Below are positions 1 to 6,786 of a DNA stretch of 12,671 nt, piece after piece. Each line of letters begins with the position of its first letter. Positions within the stretch are counted from its first letter, which is position 1. The notes below the pieces were generated by a model. The model made no database searches. It was not told where the DNA came from and saw only the letters and a program-made list of their open reading frames with translations. A program made the position numbers and the translations under genes. Origin of the DNA: Clostridiaceae bacterium AF10-41 (GTDB taxonomy: Bacteria; Bacillota; Clostridia; Clostridiales; Clostridiaceae); assembly GCA_027686065.1 (NCBI GenBank), contig JAQCTH010000006.1:1-12671 (forward strand). Reading direction: 5' to 3'.

Positions 1-1
1 A

Positions 2-22
2 ACCACAGGTCTAACCTGTGGT
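2..22 (-). terminator. hairpin at window edge, possible second terminator
   Basis: An 8-bp perfect stem (ACCACAGG / CCTGTGGT) closes a 5-nt loop. It lies just beyond the main terminator of the DUF1015 operon. The sequence that would follow it on the minus strand is cut off by the window start, so it could equally be the terminator of a convergent plus-strand gene outside the window. Confidence 0.45.
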
Positions 23-32
23 ATTCTTTATA

Positions 33-64
33 CAATAAAAGAAACTCAGATAAACTGAGTTTCT
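33..64 (-). terminator. intrinsic terminator of the aminotransferase-serA-DUF1015 unit
   Basis: A perfect 10-bp stem (AGAAACTCAG / CTGAGTTTCT, positions 40-49 and 55-64) with a 5-nt loop is followed on the minus strand by TTTTATTG. It lies about 35 bp past the DUF1015 stop codon, the right place to end this transcript. Confidence 0.85.
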
Positions 65-97
65 AACATATTTTTTGATATTATAAATTTATATAAA

Positions 98-1333
98 TTA
101 GAACTTGTGAATAAATAATCCACTTCTAGGCTTTGGTTCAAACCATGTTGATTTTGGTGGCATTATTTTTCCACTATCTGCAATATCCATAATATCATCA
201 GTTGTTGTTGCATACATAGAAAAGCTCACTTTCATATCTGTATCTGCTCTTCTTTCAAGTTCCTTTAATCCTCTTATCCCACCAATGAATTTTATTCTTT
301 TTGATTTTCTTGGATCATCAATTCCTAGTATTGGTCTTAAAAGATTATTTTGAAGAATTGATACATCTAATTGATCTACCGGATCTTCTGGATTAAATAT
401 TCCTTCTTTAGCTTCTAATAAATACCATTGTTTTTCTAAATACATTCCAAAAGTGTGTTTTTCCTTAGGTCTAACTTGTTCGTTACTTTCAGTAACTACA
501 AAATTTACCCTTACCTTATTTAAAAACTCTTCCTTTGAAAGTCCATTTAAATCTTTAACCGTTCTATTATAATCTAAAACTTCAAGCTCGCTATCTGGAT
601 ATGAAATAGATAAGAAATAATTAAACTCCTCTTCTCCAGTATAATCTTCTTTTTCGGCTCTTTTTATATGGCCTACCTTAACTGCAGATGCCGATCTATG
701 ATGTCCATCTGCAATATATAAATATTCTACTGATTTAAATAATTCATTTATTTTAGTTACTGTACTTTCATCATCTACAATCCATAGAGTATGACTTACT
801 CCATCTTCTGATTTAAAATCATATATTGGCTCTCGCTTTATCCACTCATTTATAATATTTGAGATATCTTTATTTTCTCTATAAGTTAAGAAGATAGGTC
901 CTGTATGAGCTTCACATTTATATACATGATTAATTCTATCTATTTCTTTATCTTCTCTTGTTAGTTCATGCTTCTTTATTATATTATTAGTATAATCATC
1001 TATTGAGGCACATCCAACAAGACCAACTTGACTTCTTCCCTTCATAATTTGCCTATAAATATAATAATTAGGCTTTTCATCTTCTATATAAAATCTATTT
1101 TTAATCATATTATCTAGATTTTCTTTAGCCTTATCATACACCCTATCATCATAAGGATCTATATCTCTTGGTAAATCTATTTCTGCTTTATCCACATGCA
1201 AAAATGAATATGGATTATCCTTAACCATTTCCCTAGCTTCATCACTATCCATTACATCATAAGGAAGTGCCGCTATTTTATCCGCTAATTCTTTTATAGG
1301 TCTTATTCCTCTAAAAGGTTTAATAATTGCCAT
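98..1333 (-). CDS. DUF1015 family protein, candidate serine-metabolism enzyme
   Basis: This 411-residue cytoplasmic protein has the hallmarks I associate with the DUF1015 family: an N-terminal IIKPFRGIRP segment (residues 3-12), a KKHELT segment (120-125), a DGHHR motif (209-213) in a YIADGHHRSASA context, and a C-terminal MPPKSTWFEPKPRSGLF block (391-407). The length is normal for the family. The ATG has a good AGGAGG 7 nt upstream. The gene starts 17 bp after serA and is certainly co-transcribed with it. The family has no activity I can state firmly. DGHHR is reminiscent of ParB/sulfiredoxin-fold proteins, a fold that includes a free-serine kinase in archaea. With serA and an aminotransferase next door and no phosphoserine phosphatase, a role in serine or phosphoserine handling is a reasonable inference, not a demonstration. 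Confidence 0.88.
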   Translation of the reverse strand: MAIIKPFRGIRPIKELADKIAALPYDVMDSDEAREMVKDNPYSFLHVDKAEIDLPRDIDPYDDRVYDKAKENLDNMIKNRFYIEDEKPNYYIYRQIMKGRSQVGLVGCASIDDYTNNIIKKHELTREDKEIDRINHVYKCEAHTGPIFLTYRENKDISNIINEWIKREPIYDFKSEDGVSHTLWIVDDESTVTKINELFKSVEYLYIADGHHRSASAVKVGHIKRAEKEDYTGEEEFNYFLSISYPDSELEVLDYNRTVKDLNGLSKEEFLNKVRVNFVVTESNEQVRPKEKHTFGMYLEKQWYLLEAKEGIFNPEDPVDQLDVSILQNNLLRPILGIDDPRKSKRIKFIGGIRGLKELERRADTDMKVSFSMYATTTDDIMDIADSGKIMPPKSTWFEPKPRSGLFIHKF

Positions 1334-1350
1334 TAAAATTCCTCCTATAT

Positions 1351-2262
1351 TTATAGCTTAGTAAAAAAATCCTTTATAACTGAAACTACTTCTTCTCCTA
1401 TTCTATCTTGAGCTTCCATTGTTGATGCTCCTATATGAGGAGTGCAGCTTACTCTTGGATGATTAACTAAGATTTCATTTGTGTTTGGCTCTACTTCAAA
1501 TACATCTATACCTGCCCCTGCAATTTTCCCACTATCTAAAGCTTCTAGTAAAGCTTCTTCATCTACAACTTTACCTCTTGCACAATTTATTATATAAGCC
1601 CCATCTTTCATTAAATTTAACTCTTCTTTTCTGATTAATGTGCCATTTTCTTTATCATAAGGAACATGTAGAGAAATAAAATCAGATTTTCTGAGTAAAT
1701 CATTTAATTCCAAAAACTCATACTTTACATCATCTTGTTTTCCAAATACATCATTATAAATAACATTCATTCCTAATGCTGTTGCCTTATTAGCCAATGC
1801 TTTGCCTATCCTACCCATTCCTATTATCCCTAAGGTTTTCCCACTAATTTCAATGCCTTCATATTTCTTCTTATTCCATTCACCATTTCTCATAGTATAA
1901 TTTGATGTTCCTATAAACCTTGCCACTGCAAACATATGAGCTAATGCTAATTCAGCAACTGAGTCTGAACTGGCATTTGGAGTATTCTTTACGGTAATTC
2001 CTTGTTCATGTGCTGAATATATATCTATATTATCTATTCCAACTCCAGCTCGTATTATTAATTTTAACTTTCCACCTGAAGCCTTTTCTAATACCTCTTT
2101 AGTTACTTTTGTTGCTGATCTTACAACTAAAGCATCAAATTCCTTAAGCTTTTCCCCCAAAATTAATTTATCATAATGCTCATCAGTAACACTAAAACCC
2201 AATTTTACTAATTCATTAATTGCATTTTCCTGCAAACCATCACTTACTAATATTTTATACAT
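1351..2262 (-). CDS. serA: D-3-phosphoglycerate dehydrogenase, short form without ACT domain
   Basis: The enzyme oxidises 3-phospho-D-glycerate to 3-phosphohydroxypyruvate with NAD, the first step of serine synthesis, in the cytoplasm. The 303 residues form the split catalytic domain (about 1-97 and 280-303) around a Rossmann domain with GMGRIG at 148-153 and an acidic residue, D171, at the end of the second strand. The catalytic set is visible: R229 in NCARG, E258 in FEVEP and H276 in TPHIGAS. The protein stops right after the catalytic core. The C-terminal ACT (and ASB) domains of E. coli- or Bacillus-type SerA are absent, so serine feedback through ACT is not expected and control is probably transcriptional. 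The start ATG has GGGGG 8 nt upstream. The gene lies between the aminotransferase and DUF1015 genes in one unit. Another 2-hydroxyacid dehydrogenase specificity cannot be excluded, but the context favours SerA. Confidence 0.9.
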   Translation of the reverse strand: MYKILVSDGLQENAINELVKLGFSVTDEHYDKLILGEKLKEFDALVVRSATKVTKEVLEKASGGKLKLIIRAGVGIDNIDIYSAHEQGITVKNTPNASSDSVAELALAHMFAVARFIGTSNYTMRNGEWNKKKYEGIEISGKTLGIIGMGRIGKALANKATALGMNVIYNDVFGKQDDVKYEFLELNDLLRKSDFISLHVPYDKENGTLIRKEELNLMKDGAYIINCARGKVVDEEALLEALDSGKIAGAGIDVFEVEPNTNEILVNHPRVSCTPHIGASTMEAQDRIGEEVVSVIKDFFTKL

Positions 2263-2305
2263 GTTAATACCCCCATTTATTTAATTAATACTTCATAATT
2301 ATAAT

Positions 2306-2339
2306 AATAAGAGCCTAGAAGCTAATCTAAACTCTTATT
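2306..2339 (-). promoter_or_regulatory. hairpin in the leader between aminotransferase and serA
   Basis: Read as minus-strand RNA, 14 nt on each side of a 6-nt loop pair without a gap, including two adjacent U-G pairs. On the plus strand these become C/A mismatches, so the structure favours the minus-strand transcript. The following sequence (ATTATTATAATT) is only a weak U-tract. The hairpin could be a processing, stability or partial termination site between the first and second genes of the operon. Confidence 0.4.
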
Positions 2340-2393
2340 TCTATTTTTATAGCCACATTTATTTACTTATTGCCTTAAATATACTTGTCTATA

Positions 2394-3470
2394 TTATTCT
2401 AACCCTAAGATATCATTTATATTACTTAGTAACTCTTGTACTTCTTCCATTTGACAATCTGCCATATGAGCAATTCTAAAAGTTTTATCTTTTAAACTTC
2501 CATATCCATTAGATATTTGGAAACCTCTTTTTGCTAATTCTTTATTTAAAAACGAAACATCTATTCCTCTATTATTTTTAACAGTTGTTAGAGTATTAGA
2601 TAAATAATTTTCATCTGGAAATAATTCAAAATACTTTTTCGCCCATTCCCTAACTACTTTTGCCATTTCTAAATGTCTTGCAAATCTGTTTTCTAAACCT
2701 TCTTTGTTTAATATATAATCTAGTTGATAATCTAGAGCATACATATGTGATATAGAAGGTGTTGATGGATATTGATAATCCTTCTTTTGAATATACTTAT
2801 ATAGTGATAGAAGATCCAAATAAAAGCCTCTATTAGGTACTTTCTCAGATCTTTCTTTTGCTTTATTTGAAAAAGTACATATTGCCATTCCAGGAGGCAA
2901 TCCTATTGCCTTTTGTGTTGACGTTATACAAATATCTATTCCCCATTTATCAACTTCTATCTTTGTTCCTGCTGCTGAACTCACTGTATCTACTATAAAA
3001 ATAACATCAGGATATTTCTTTACAACTTCTCCTATCTTATCCACTGGATTCATAACTCCTGTAGATGTCTCATTGTGAGTTACTGCTACCAAATCATAAT
3101 TACCAGTTTTCAATGCTTCATCAACCATTTCAGGTGTAACAGCTTTTCCCATTTCTACTTCAAATAAGTCTGCAGCAACATTATTCGAAGTCGCCATTTC
3201 ATACCATCTCTTTCCGAATGCCCCAACGGAAAATACAGCGGCTTTCTTTGCTGTACAGCATCTTATAGCTCCTTCCATAAGTCCACTACCTGATGTAGTT
3301 GAAAGTAATATTTCACTTTCTGTGAAAAAAATCTTTCTTAAATTATTGCTTATTCTTCTTTGAAGCTCAGAAGCTTCTTTGCTTCTATGGCCAATCATAG
3401 GTCTTGCCATTTGTTCTAAAACATCTGGTTTAACTTCTACTGGTCCAGGAATAAATAGCTTTTTATGCAT
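2394..3470 (-). CDS. PLP-dependent class V aminotransferase (alanine-glyoxylate / serine-pyruvate type), probably phosphohydroxypyruvate aminotransferase
   Basis: This 358-residue, fold-type I PLP enzyme opens with the FIPGPVEV segment typical of the alanine-glyoxylate/serine-pyruvate aminotransferase branch of class V. Visible active-site elements are TSGSG (59-63, phosphate binding), HNETSTG (132-138), D161 in IVDTVSS facing the pyridine nitrogen, K187 in TSTQKAIGLPPG as the Schiff-base lysine, and R332 in FRIAHM for the substrate carboxylate. It is not a classical SerC sequence. Because it is the first gene of a unit with serA, the likely reaction is 3-phosphohydroxypyruvate plus glutamate to O-phosphoserine plus 2-oxoglutarate. 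Alanine-glyoxylate or serine-pyruvate transamination are alternatives. The start ATG follows GGGGGAG by 8 nt. The gene has its own promoter and operator-like dyad upstream. Confidence 0.88.
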   Translation of the reverse strand: MHKKLFIPGPVEVKPDVLEQMARPMIGHRSKEASELQRRISNNLRKIFFTESEILLSTTSGSGLMEGAIRCCTAKKAAVFSVGAFGKRWYEMATSNNVAADLFEVEMGKAVTPEMVDEALKTGNYDLVAVTHNETSTGVMNPVDKIGEVVKKYPDVIFIVDTVSSAAGTKIEVDKWGIDICITSTQKAIGLPPGMAICTFSNKAKERSEKVPNRGFYLDLLSLYKYIQKKDYQYPSTPSISHMYALDYQLDYILNKEGLENRFARHLEMAKVVREWAKKYFELFPDENYLSNTLTTVKNNRGIDVSFLNKELAKRGFQISNGYGSLKDKTFRIAHMADCQMEEVQELLSNINDILGLE

Positions 3471-3522
3471 TATGACTCTCCCCCATTATATTTTTATTTA
3501 TTGCTTAATTTTATTATTGATA

Positions 3523-3551
3523 ATTTTACTACTTTTTCGAATTATTAACAA
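3523..3551 (-). promoter_or_regulatory. promoter of the aminotransferase-serA-DUF1015 unit
   Basis: On the minus strand, TTGTTA (-35, 3546-3551) and TAAAAT (-10, 3523-3528) are separated by exactly 17 bp, a good housekeeping-sigma promoter. The transcript would start near 3516, leaving a leader of about 45 nt before the aminotransferase ATG. This is too short for a T-box or a riboswitch. Confidence 0.65.
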
Positions 3552-3568
3552 CTACTTTGTTAATAATT
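3540..3568. promoter_or_regulatory. operator-like inverted repeat over the -35 region
   Basis: Two perfect 12-bp arms (AATTATTAACAA / TTGTTAATAATT) surround the 5-bp centre CTACT. The promoter-proximal arm contains the whole -35 element, so a bound protein would block RNA polymerase. No T-tract follows, so this is not a terminator. The half-sites occur in the opposite order to a Rex operator (TTGTTAA-N4-TTAACAA), so Rex is not the obvious candidate. Confidence 0.55.
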
Positions 3569-3673
3569 TACTAACTTTTTATCATATTATGTAATTATGG
3601 TTTATTTGAACACTAATTTAATAAATTACAAATCAACTTATTTAAACTGATATTTGATAGTTAATGAAAAATT

Positions 3674-3714
3674 AAAGTCCATCCCCTTCAGACAAGCTTC
3701 AGTAGATGGACTTT
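3674..3714 (-). terminator. intrinsic terminator downstream of mscL
   Basis: A perfect 10-bp stem (AAAGTCCATC / GATGGACTTT) encloses a 21-nt loop. On the minus strand it is followed by AATTTTTC. It sits about 30 bp after the mscL stop and separates mscL from the serine operon. Confidence 0.75.
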
Positions 3715-3745
3715 CTTACTTATTTATTAATTTTTAATTATCTCG

Positions 3746-4174
3746 CTATTGTTTATTACCTTTTAAAATATCTCTTATTTCTGTTAATAATTCTTCTTCC
3801 TTCGTCTTTTTATCTTCCTGAGGTTTTGACTCTTCCTGCTTCTTTTTATTTAATTTATTTATAATCTTAATAAATATAAATACAGATAAAGCAATAATTA
3901 TAAAGTCAACTATATTTTGTATAAATAATCCATATGCTATTACTATAGCATCACTGACACCTGGTACTTCCTCTTTTAAAGTATATGTAAGGTCTTGAAA
4001 GTTAACTCCTCCTGTTATAAGTCCAATTGGAGGCATTATTATATCTTTAACTAATGACGAAACTATTTTATTAAAAGCTCCCCCTATAATAACTCCCACT
4101 GCTAAATCTAGTACATTTCCCTTCATTGCAAAATCTTTAAATTCACTTATAAATTTTTTTCCTTTTTCCTTCAT
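3746..4174 (-). CDS. mscL: large-conductance mechanosensitive channel MscL
   Basis: MscL is a homopentameric membrane pore that opens under membrane tension and releases solutes on osmotic downshock. The 142 residues show the amphipathic N-terminus ([29 protein letters not shown], about 6-34), a first membrane helix continuing to about residue 46, the conserved [17 protein letters not shown] block (43-59), a periplasmic loop, a second membrane helix (about 76-105) and a charged cytoplasmic helix rich in K and E (about 107-138). Length and layout match the family. AGGAGG lies 7 nt before the ATG. The gene starts 31 bp after the small Cys-rich gene and is probably co-transcribed with it. A terminator follows. 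Confidence 0.97.
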   Translation of the reverse strand: MKEKGKKFISEFKDFAMKGNVLDLAVGVIIGGAFNKIVSSLVKDIIMPPIGLITGGVNFQDLTYTLKEEVPGVSDAIVIAYGLFIQNIVDFIIIALSVFIFIKIINKLNKKKQEESKPQEDKKTKEEELLTEIRDILKGNKQ

Positions 4175-4205
4175 CTAATTTCCTCCTTTACATCTACTAC
4201 TTATA

Positions 4206-4373
4206 TTACTTGTCAAAGATTAATATAGACTCTGTCTCTCTACAATACTTTACACATATACATTGTCCTAAATGCCTTGGACATTTATAACATAGACATG
4301 TTTTATCATTACCATCACAGCTTTTTTTATACTCAGGGCAATACTTACAATTTACTCCATTTCCTACTGGCAT
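4206..4373 (-). CDS. small cysteine-rich protein, probable metal-binding, function unknown
   Basis: This 55-residue protein has nine cysteines (C9, C12, C19, C26, C28, C31, C38, C40, C44), spaced as CxxC, CxCxxC and CxC. That spacing suggests zinc or iron-sulfur binding. There is no signal peptide or membrane segment, and the tail (residues 45-55) lacks cysteine. I do not know a named family, though similar small proteins with a CPRxxGQCxCxKYC-like core seem familiar from clostridia. The ATG at 4373 is chosen because GGGGGG lies 7 nt upstream. An upstream in-frame TTG at 4388 would place the ribosome binding site inside the gene. The gene lies 31 bp before mscL in the same direction, with a promoter-like motif ending 32 bp upstream. 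Confidence 0.75.
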   Translation of the reverse strand: MPVGNGVNCKYCPEYKKSCDGNDKTCLCYKCPRHLGQCICVKYCRETESILIFDK

Positions 4374-4405
4374 AGATACACCCCCCAACTTTATTATACT
4401 TTTAT

Positions 4406-4438
4406 TTTATTGTAGCCTTTATATTCACAGTTTAAATC
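4406..4438 (-). promoter_or_regulatory. promoter-like 33-bp motif, copy 1
   Basis: A 33-bp sequence upstream of the Cys-rich gene matches 29 of 33 positions with one on the plus strand at 12570-12602. It reads as TTTAAA (-35-like), 16 bp, TACAAT (-10-like). Transcription would begin near 4402, giving a short leader that includes the GGGGGG ribosome binding site. The spacer core GAATATAAAGGC is identical in both copies, which goes beyond what a plain housekeeping promoter would need. Confidence 0.5.
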
Positions 4439-4545
4439 AAAGTATTAGTAACCTATTTTTATTATCACCATATACTAATCTCATAAGAGGCTTTTCACTC
4501 ATTAGTAGACTGAAAAACTTTTAACTCCCATCTATATAAACTTTT

Positions 4546-4563
4546 GGGAACTCTATTGTTCCC
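4546..4563. repeat. small hairpin between bofA terminator and Cys-rich gene
   Basis: A 6-bp perfect stem (GGGAAC / GTTCCC) has a 6-nt loop. Read on the minus strand it is followed by AAAAGTTTATAT. The stem is short, and it may back up the bofA terminator. No other function is visible. Confidence 0.3.
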
Positions 4564-4577
4564 TCTCTCATTAAAAT

Positions 4578-4610
4578 AAAAGAGATTCAAGTAATTCCTG
4601 AATCTCTTTT
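4578..4610 (-). terminator. intrinsic terminator after bofA
   Basis: A perfect 12-bp stem (AAAAGAGATTCA / TGAATCTCTTTT) with a 9-nt loop begins 4 bp after the bofA stop codon. Flanking A- and T-rich runs on both sides make it work in either direction. Confidence 0.85.
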
Positions 4611-4614
4611 TATT

Positions 4615-4863
4615 TTATAGAAATAATTGAAATATTACAAGGAATATAACTCCAGGTATCCCTAAGAATCCCGCAATTAATGCTGTTATAGCATTTATCC
4701 CTATTGAAAAACCAAAATAAGAACCTACAATATTTGTAAAGTATAATAAAACTATACCTATAATTCCATTTAATAAAATTTTTAATGGCCACTTTAAAAA
4801 TTTTATTAATAGATACAATAACACTAATCCTATTAATCCATATAATATCATATTTAAATCCAT
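4615..4863 (-). CDS. bofA: BofA-like pro-sigma-K processing inhibitor family membrane protein
   Basis: In Bacillus, BofA is a small membrane protein of the mother-cell side of the forespore membrane. It holds the SpoIVFB protease inactive until a forespore signal arrives. This 82-residue copy is almost wholly hydrophobic. It has an N-terminal membrane helix (about 4-22), a basic break (LKWPLKILLNG) and a second hydrophobic stretch, and it ends in the family-typical NAITALIAGFLGIPGVIFLVIFQ. The ATG at 4863 has GGAGGGG 5 nt upstream. An earlier in-frame ATG at 4878 overlaps that site and is not used. The yaaL gene lies 52 bp upstream, as in the usual recR-yaaL-bofA order. Whether clostridial BofA controls sigma-K in the Bacillus manner is not shown by the sequence. 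Confidence 0.88.
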   Translation of the reverse strand: MDLNMILYGLIGLVLLYLLIKFLKWPLKILLNGIIGIVLLYFTNIVGSYFGFSIGINAITALIAGFLGIPGVIFLVIFQLFL

Positions 4864-4915
4864 ATAAATCCCCTCCATTTAATATTATGCATTAGTTAAT
4901 AATATTATTAAAATA

Positions 4916-5173
4916 TTAATCTACTTTTTTTAAATCTCTTTGTTTTGCCATAGTTATTAAATAATTATATCTAGTCTTTGCTACATCTTCTGCATGAATC
5001 GCAAGTTCAATTAGTTGAGGATCACTTACAGAATTAAATAATGATCTTGCTACTTCCATTTCTATTACAGTTTCTTTAATAGCACTTAATAACTCTAAAT
5101 CTTCCTCACTATATTCTGACTTACTTTTTTCTACATTTTGCATTAATAAATTAAAAATTGCTTTCTTATTCAC
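4916..5173 (-). CDS. YaaL-like DUF2508 family protein
   Basis: This 85-residue, highly charged, helical protein has no membrane segment and no cysteine. The segments SAIKETVIEMEVARSLFNSVSDPQLIELAIHAEDVAKTRYNYLI correspond to what I know of the DUF2508/YaaL family, which sits between recR and bofA in Bacillota and has no known activity. The GTG at 5173 is chosen as start because GGGAGGGG lies 5 nt upstream. The TTG at 5188 overlaps that site. The gene has its own promoter and is followed by bofA, so both probably form a two-gene transcript. The usual upstream neighbour recR is about 6 kb away here. Confidence 0.8.
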   Translation of the reverse strand: MNKKAIFNLLMQNVEKSKSEYSEEDLELLSAIKETVIEMEVARSLFNSVSDPQLIELAIHAEDVAKTRYNYLITMAKQRDLKKVD

Positions 5174-5195
5174 TTTGACCCCTCCCAAATATCCT

Positions 5196-5224
5196 ATATT
5201 AAATTAATTCCCATAATTTAACAA
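5196..5224 (-). promoter_or_regulatory. promoter of yaaL-bofA
   Basis: On the minus strand, TTGTTA (5219-5224) and TAATAT (5196-5201) are separated by 17 bp. The start would fall near 5189, just before the GGGAGGGG site, leaving a very short leader. It gives yaaL-bofA an independent start now that recR is distant. Read-through from cls is also possible because no clear terminator follows cls. Confidence 0.5.
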
Positions 5225-5250
5225 AAATATTCAGAGGAATAATCTTTTTA

Positions 5251-6786
5251 TTACATAAGAGGAGCGAATACTCTTAGTAAAGCTGTTATAAATTTATTAG
5301 ACCACTTTACCTTATGACAATCTTCTATTGTTATTAACCTACAAGATTCTAATGTTTTCATAAAATCTTCTTTAATTTCTACGAGTGATTTTGTTTTGTA
5401 AAGTAATACTCCACACTCAAAGTGTAAATAAAGACTCCTATAATCCATATTTATAGTTCCTATAACTCCAATTTCATCATCAGATACAAAGGTTTTTGAA
5501 TGTATAAATCCTGGCGTGTACTCATATATTTTTACACCAGCATCTATAAGTTGAGCATAGTAAGCCCTCGTAACCATATGTACATACCACTTGTCTTCCT
5601 TATGTGGTGTAATTATTATAACTTCTACTCCATTTTTAGCAGCTAAAGTTAATGCTGTTACTAATTCATTATCAACTATCAAGTAAGGAGTTGTTATATA
5701 TACATAATCCTTTGCCTTATTTATTATATTCAAATATACATTTTCCCCTACAGTCTCATCATCTAAAGGGCTATCTCCATAAGGTTGAACATATCCATCA
5801 GTTTCAAATATCCCTTTATAATTTACATAAGGTTTATATTTTTCATAATCATCTTTTTCTCCACAATTAAATTGCCAAGACTGAAGAAACATCATAGTCA
5901 AATTCCAAACAGCTTCTCCTTTTATTATAAGTGCAGAATCTTTCCAATGACCAAATCTATTTATTTCATTTATATATTCGTCAGCTAAATTTATTCCGCC
6001 AGTGAAAGCAATATGACCATCTATTACTGCAATTTTTCTATGATCTCTATTGTTCATTATTACTGATAGAAATGGTACAAATGGATTAAAGACTAAACAC
6101 CTAATTCCCTTCTTCTTTAGCTTTTCATCATATTTGTATGGAAGTGTTCTAAGACATCCCATATCATCATATATTAATCTTACATCTACGCCTTCCTTTA
6201 TTTTTTCTTCTAATATTTCTAATATACTATCCCACATTAGCCCTTCTTGAATTATAAAATATTCTAAAAATATATATTTTTTTGCCTTCTTTAATTCTTT
6301 TTTAAGTTCTTCAAAAAATTCTTCTCCAGGGGACAAATACTTAGTAATTGTATTTTTATATATTGGACTTGCTGCATATTCATTTAAATACCTTATTTGA
6401 TTCGCTATAGATTTATCTTCCCTTTGAATTTCATCTAAAATATGTTCATCTTGCGTTAATAATGAAGAGGTTTCATTATGTATGTTCAACATTTTTAATT
6501 TAAATTTCTTAGTAGTCTTTTTCAAACCAAACAATAAATAGAATAAGCCTCCAAATACAGGAACTAACAAAACAGGAACAATCCAAGCAAGCTTATAAGA
6601 TGGATTATCATTGGTACTAAAAATATATACAGCTGCTATTATACTTACTACTGAAAAGGCAGCATATAAATAAACAAATTCCTCAGTAACTTTCCATATA
6701 GCAAAAGTAAGTATTCCTAATTGTAGTAGAATAAGTACCCCAACAATAATCATTCTACTAAATAAAAATTTCAATAAGTTACTCAT
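5251..6786 (-). CDS. cls: cardiolipin synthase (two phospholipase D domains)
   Basis: Cls condenses two phosphatidylglycerols, releasing glycerol, to form cardiolipin at the inner membrane. The 511-residue protein starts with two membrane helices (about 8-33 and 36-57), followed by the PLD-nuclease N-terminal segment YKLAWIVPVLLVPVFGGLFYLLFG (about 64-87). Two catalytic HKD motifs follow: H249, K251 and D256 in NRDHRKIAVIDG, with downstream GGIN, and H429, K431 and D436 in FIHSKTFVSDD, with downstream GTINMDYRS. Length and order match bacterial ClsA/YwnE-type enzymes. The ATG at 6786 follows GAAAGGTG by 6 nt; the in-frame TTG at 6801 overlaps that site. The gene stands alone between the chemoreceptor and yaaL, with 77 bp to yaaL and no obvious terminator. 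MscL nearby also acts in the membrane, but no functional link is shown. Confidence 0.95.
   Translation of the reverse strand: MSNLLKFLFSRMIIVGVLILLQLGILTFAIWKVTEEFVYLYAAFSVVSIIAAVYIFSTNDNPSYKLAWIVPVLLVPVFGGLFYLLFGLKKTTKKFKLKMLNIHNETSSLLTQDEHILDEIQREDKSIANQIRYLNEYAASPIYKNTITKYLSPGEEFFEELKKELKKAKKYIFLEYFIIQEGLMWDSILEILEEKIKEGVDVRLIYDDMGCLRTLPYKYDEKLKKKGIRCLVFNPFVPFLSVIMNNRDHRKIAVIDGHIAFTGGINLADEYINEINRFGHWKDSALIIKGEAVWNLTMMFLQSWQFNCGEKDDYEKYKPYVNYKGIFETDGYVQPYGDSPLDDETVGENVYLNIINKAKDYVYITTPYLIVDNELVTALTLAAKNGVEVIIITPHKEDKWYVHMVTRAYYAQLIDAGVKIYEYTPGFIHSKTFVSDDEIGVIGTINMDYRSLYLHFECGVLLYKTKSLVEIKEDFMKTLESCRLITIEDCHKVKWSNKFITALLRVFAPLM

Noticed and set aside
3540..3568. Rex (NADH-responsive) operator
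   Set aside because: The half-sites are in the reverse order and spacing compared with TTGTTAA-N4-TTAACAA.
3379..3594. 71-codon plus-strand frame
   Set aside because: It lies antisense over the aminotransferase start and its promoter, and has no ribosome binding site or recognisable protein features.
3471..3745. Serine T-box or riboswitch before the aminotransferase
   Set aside because: No conserved T-box sequence (AGGGTGGNACCGCG type) is present, and the predicted leader is only about 45 nt.
4610..4792. 60-codon minus-strand frame
   Set aside because: It is a shifted-frame shadow of bofA.
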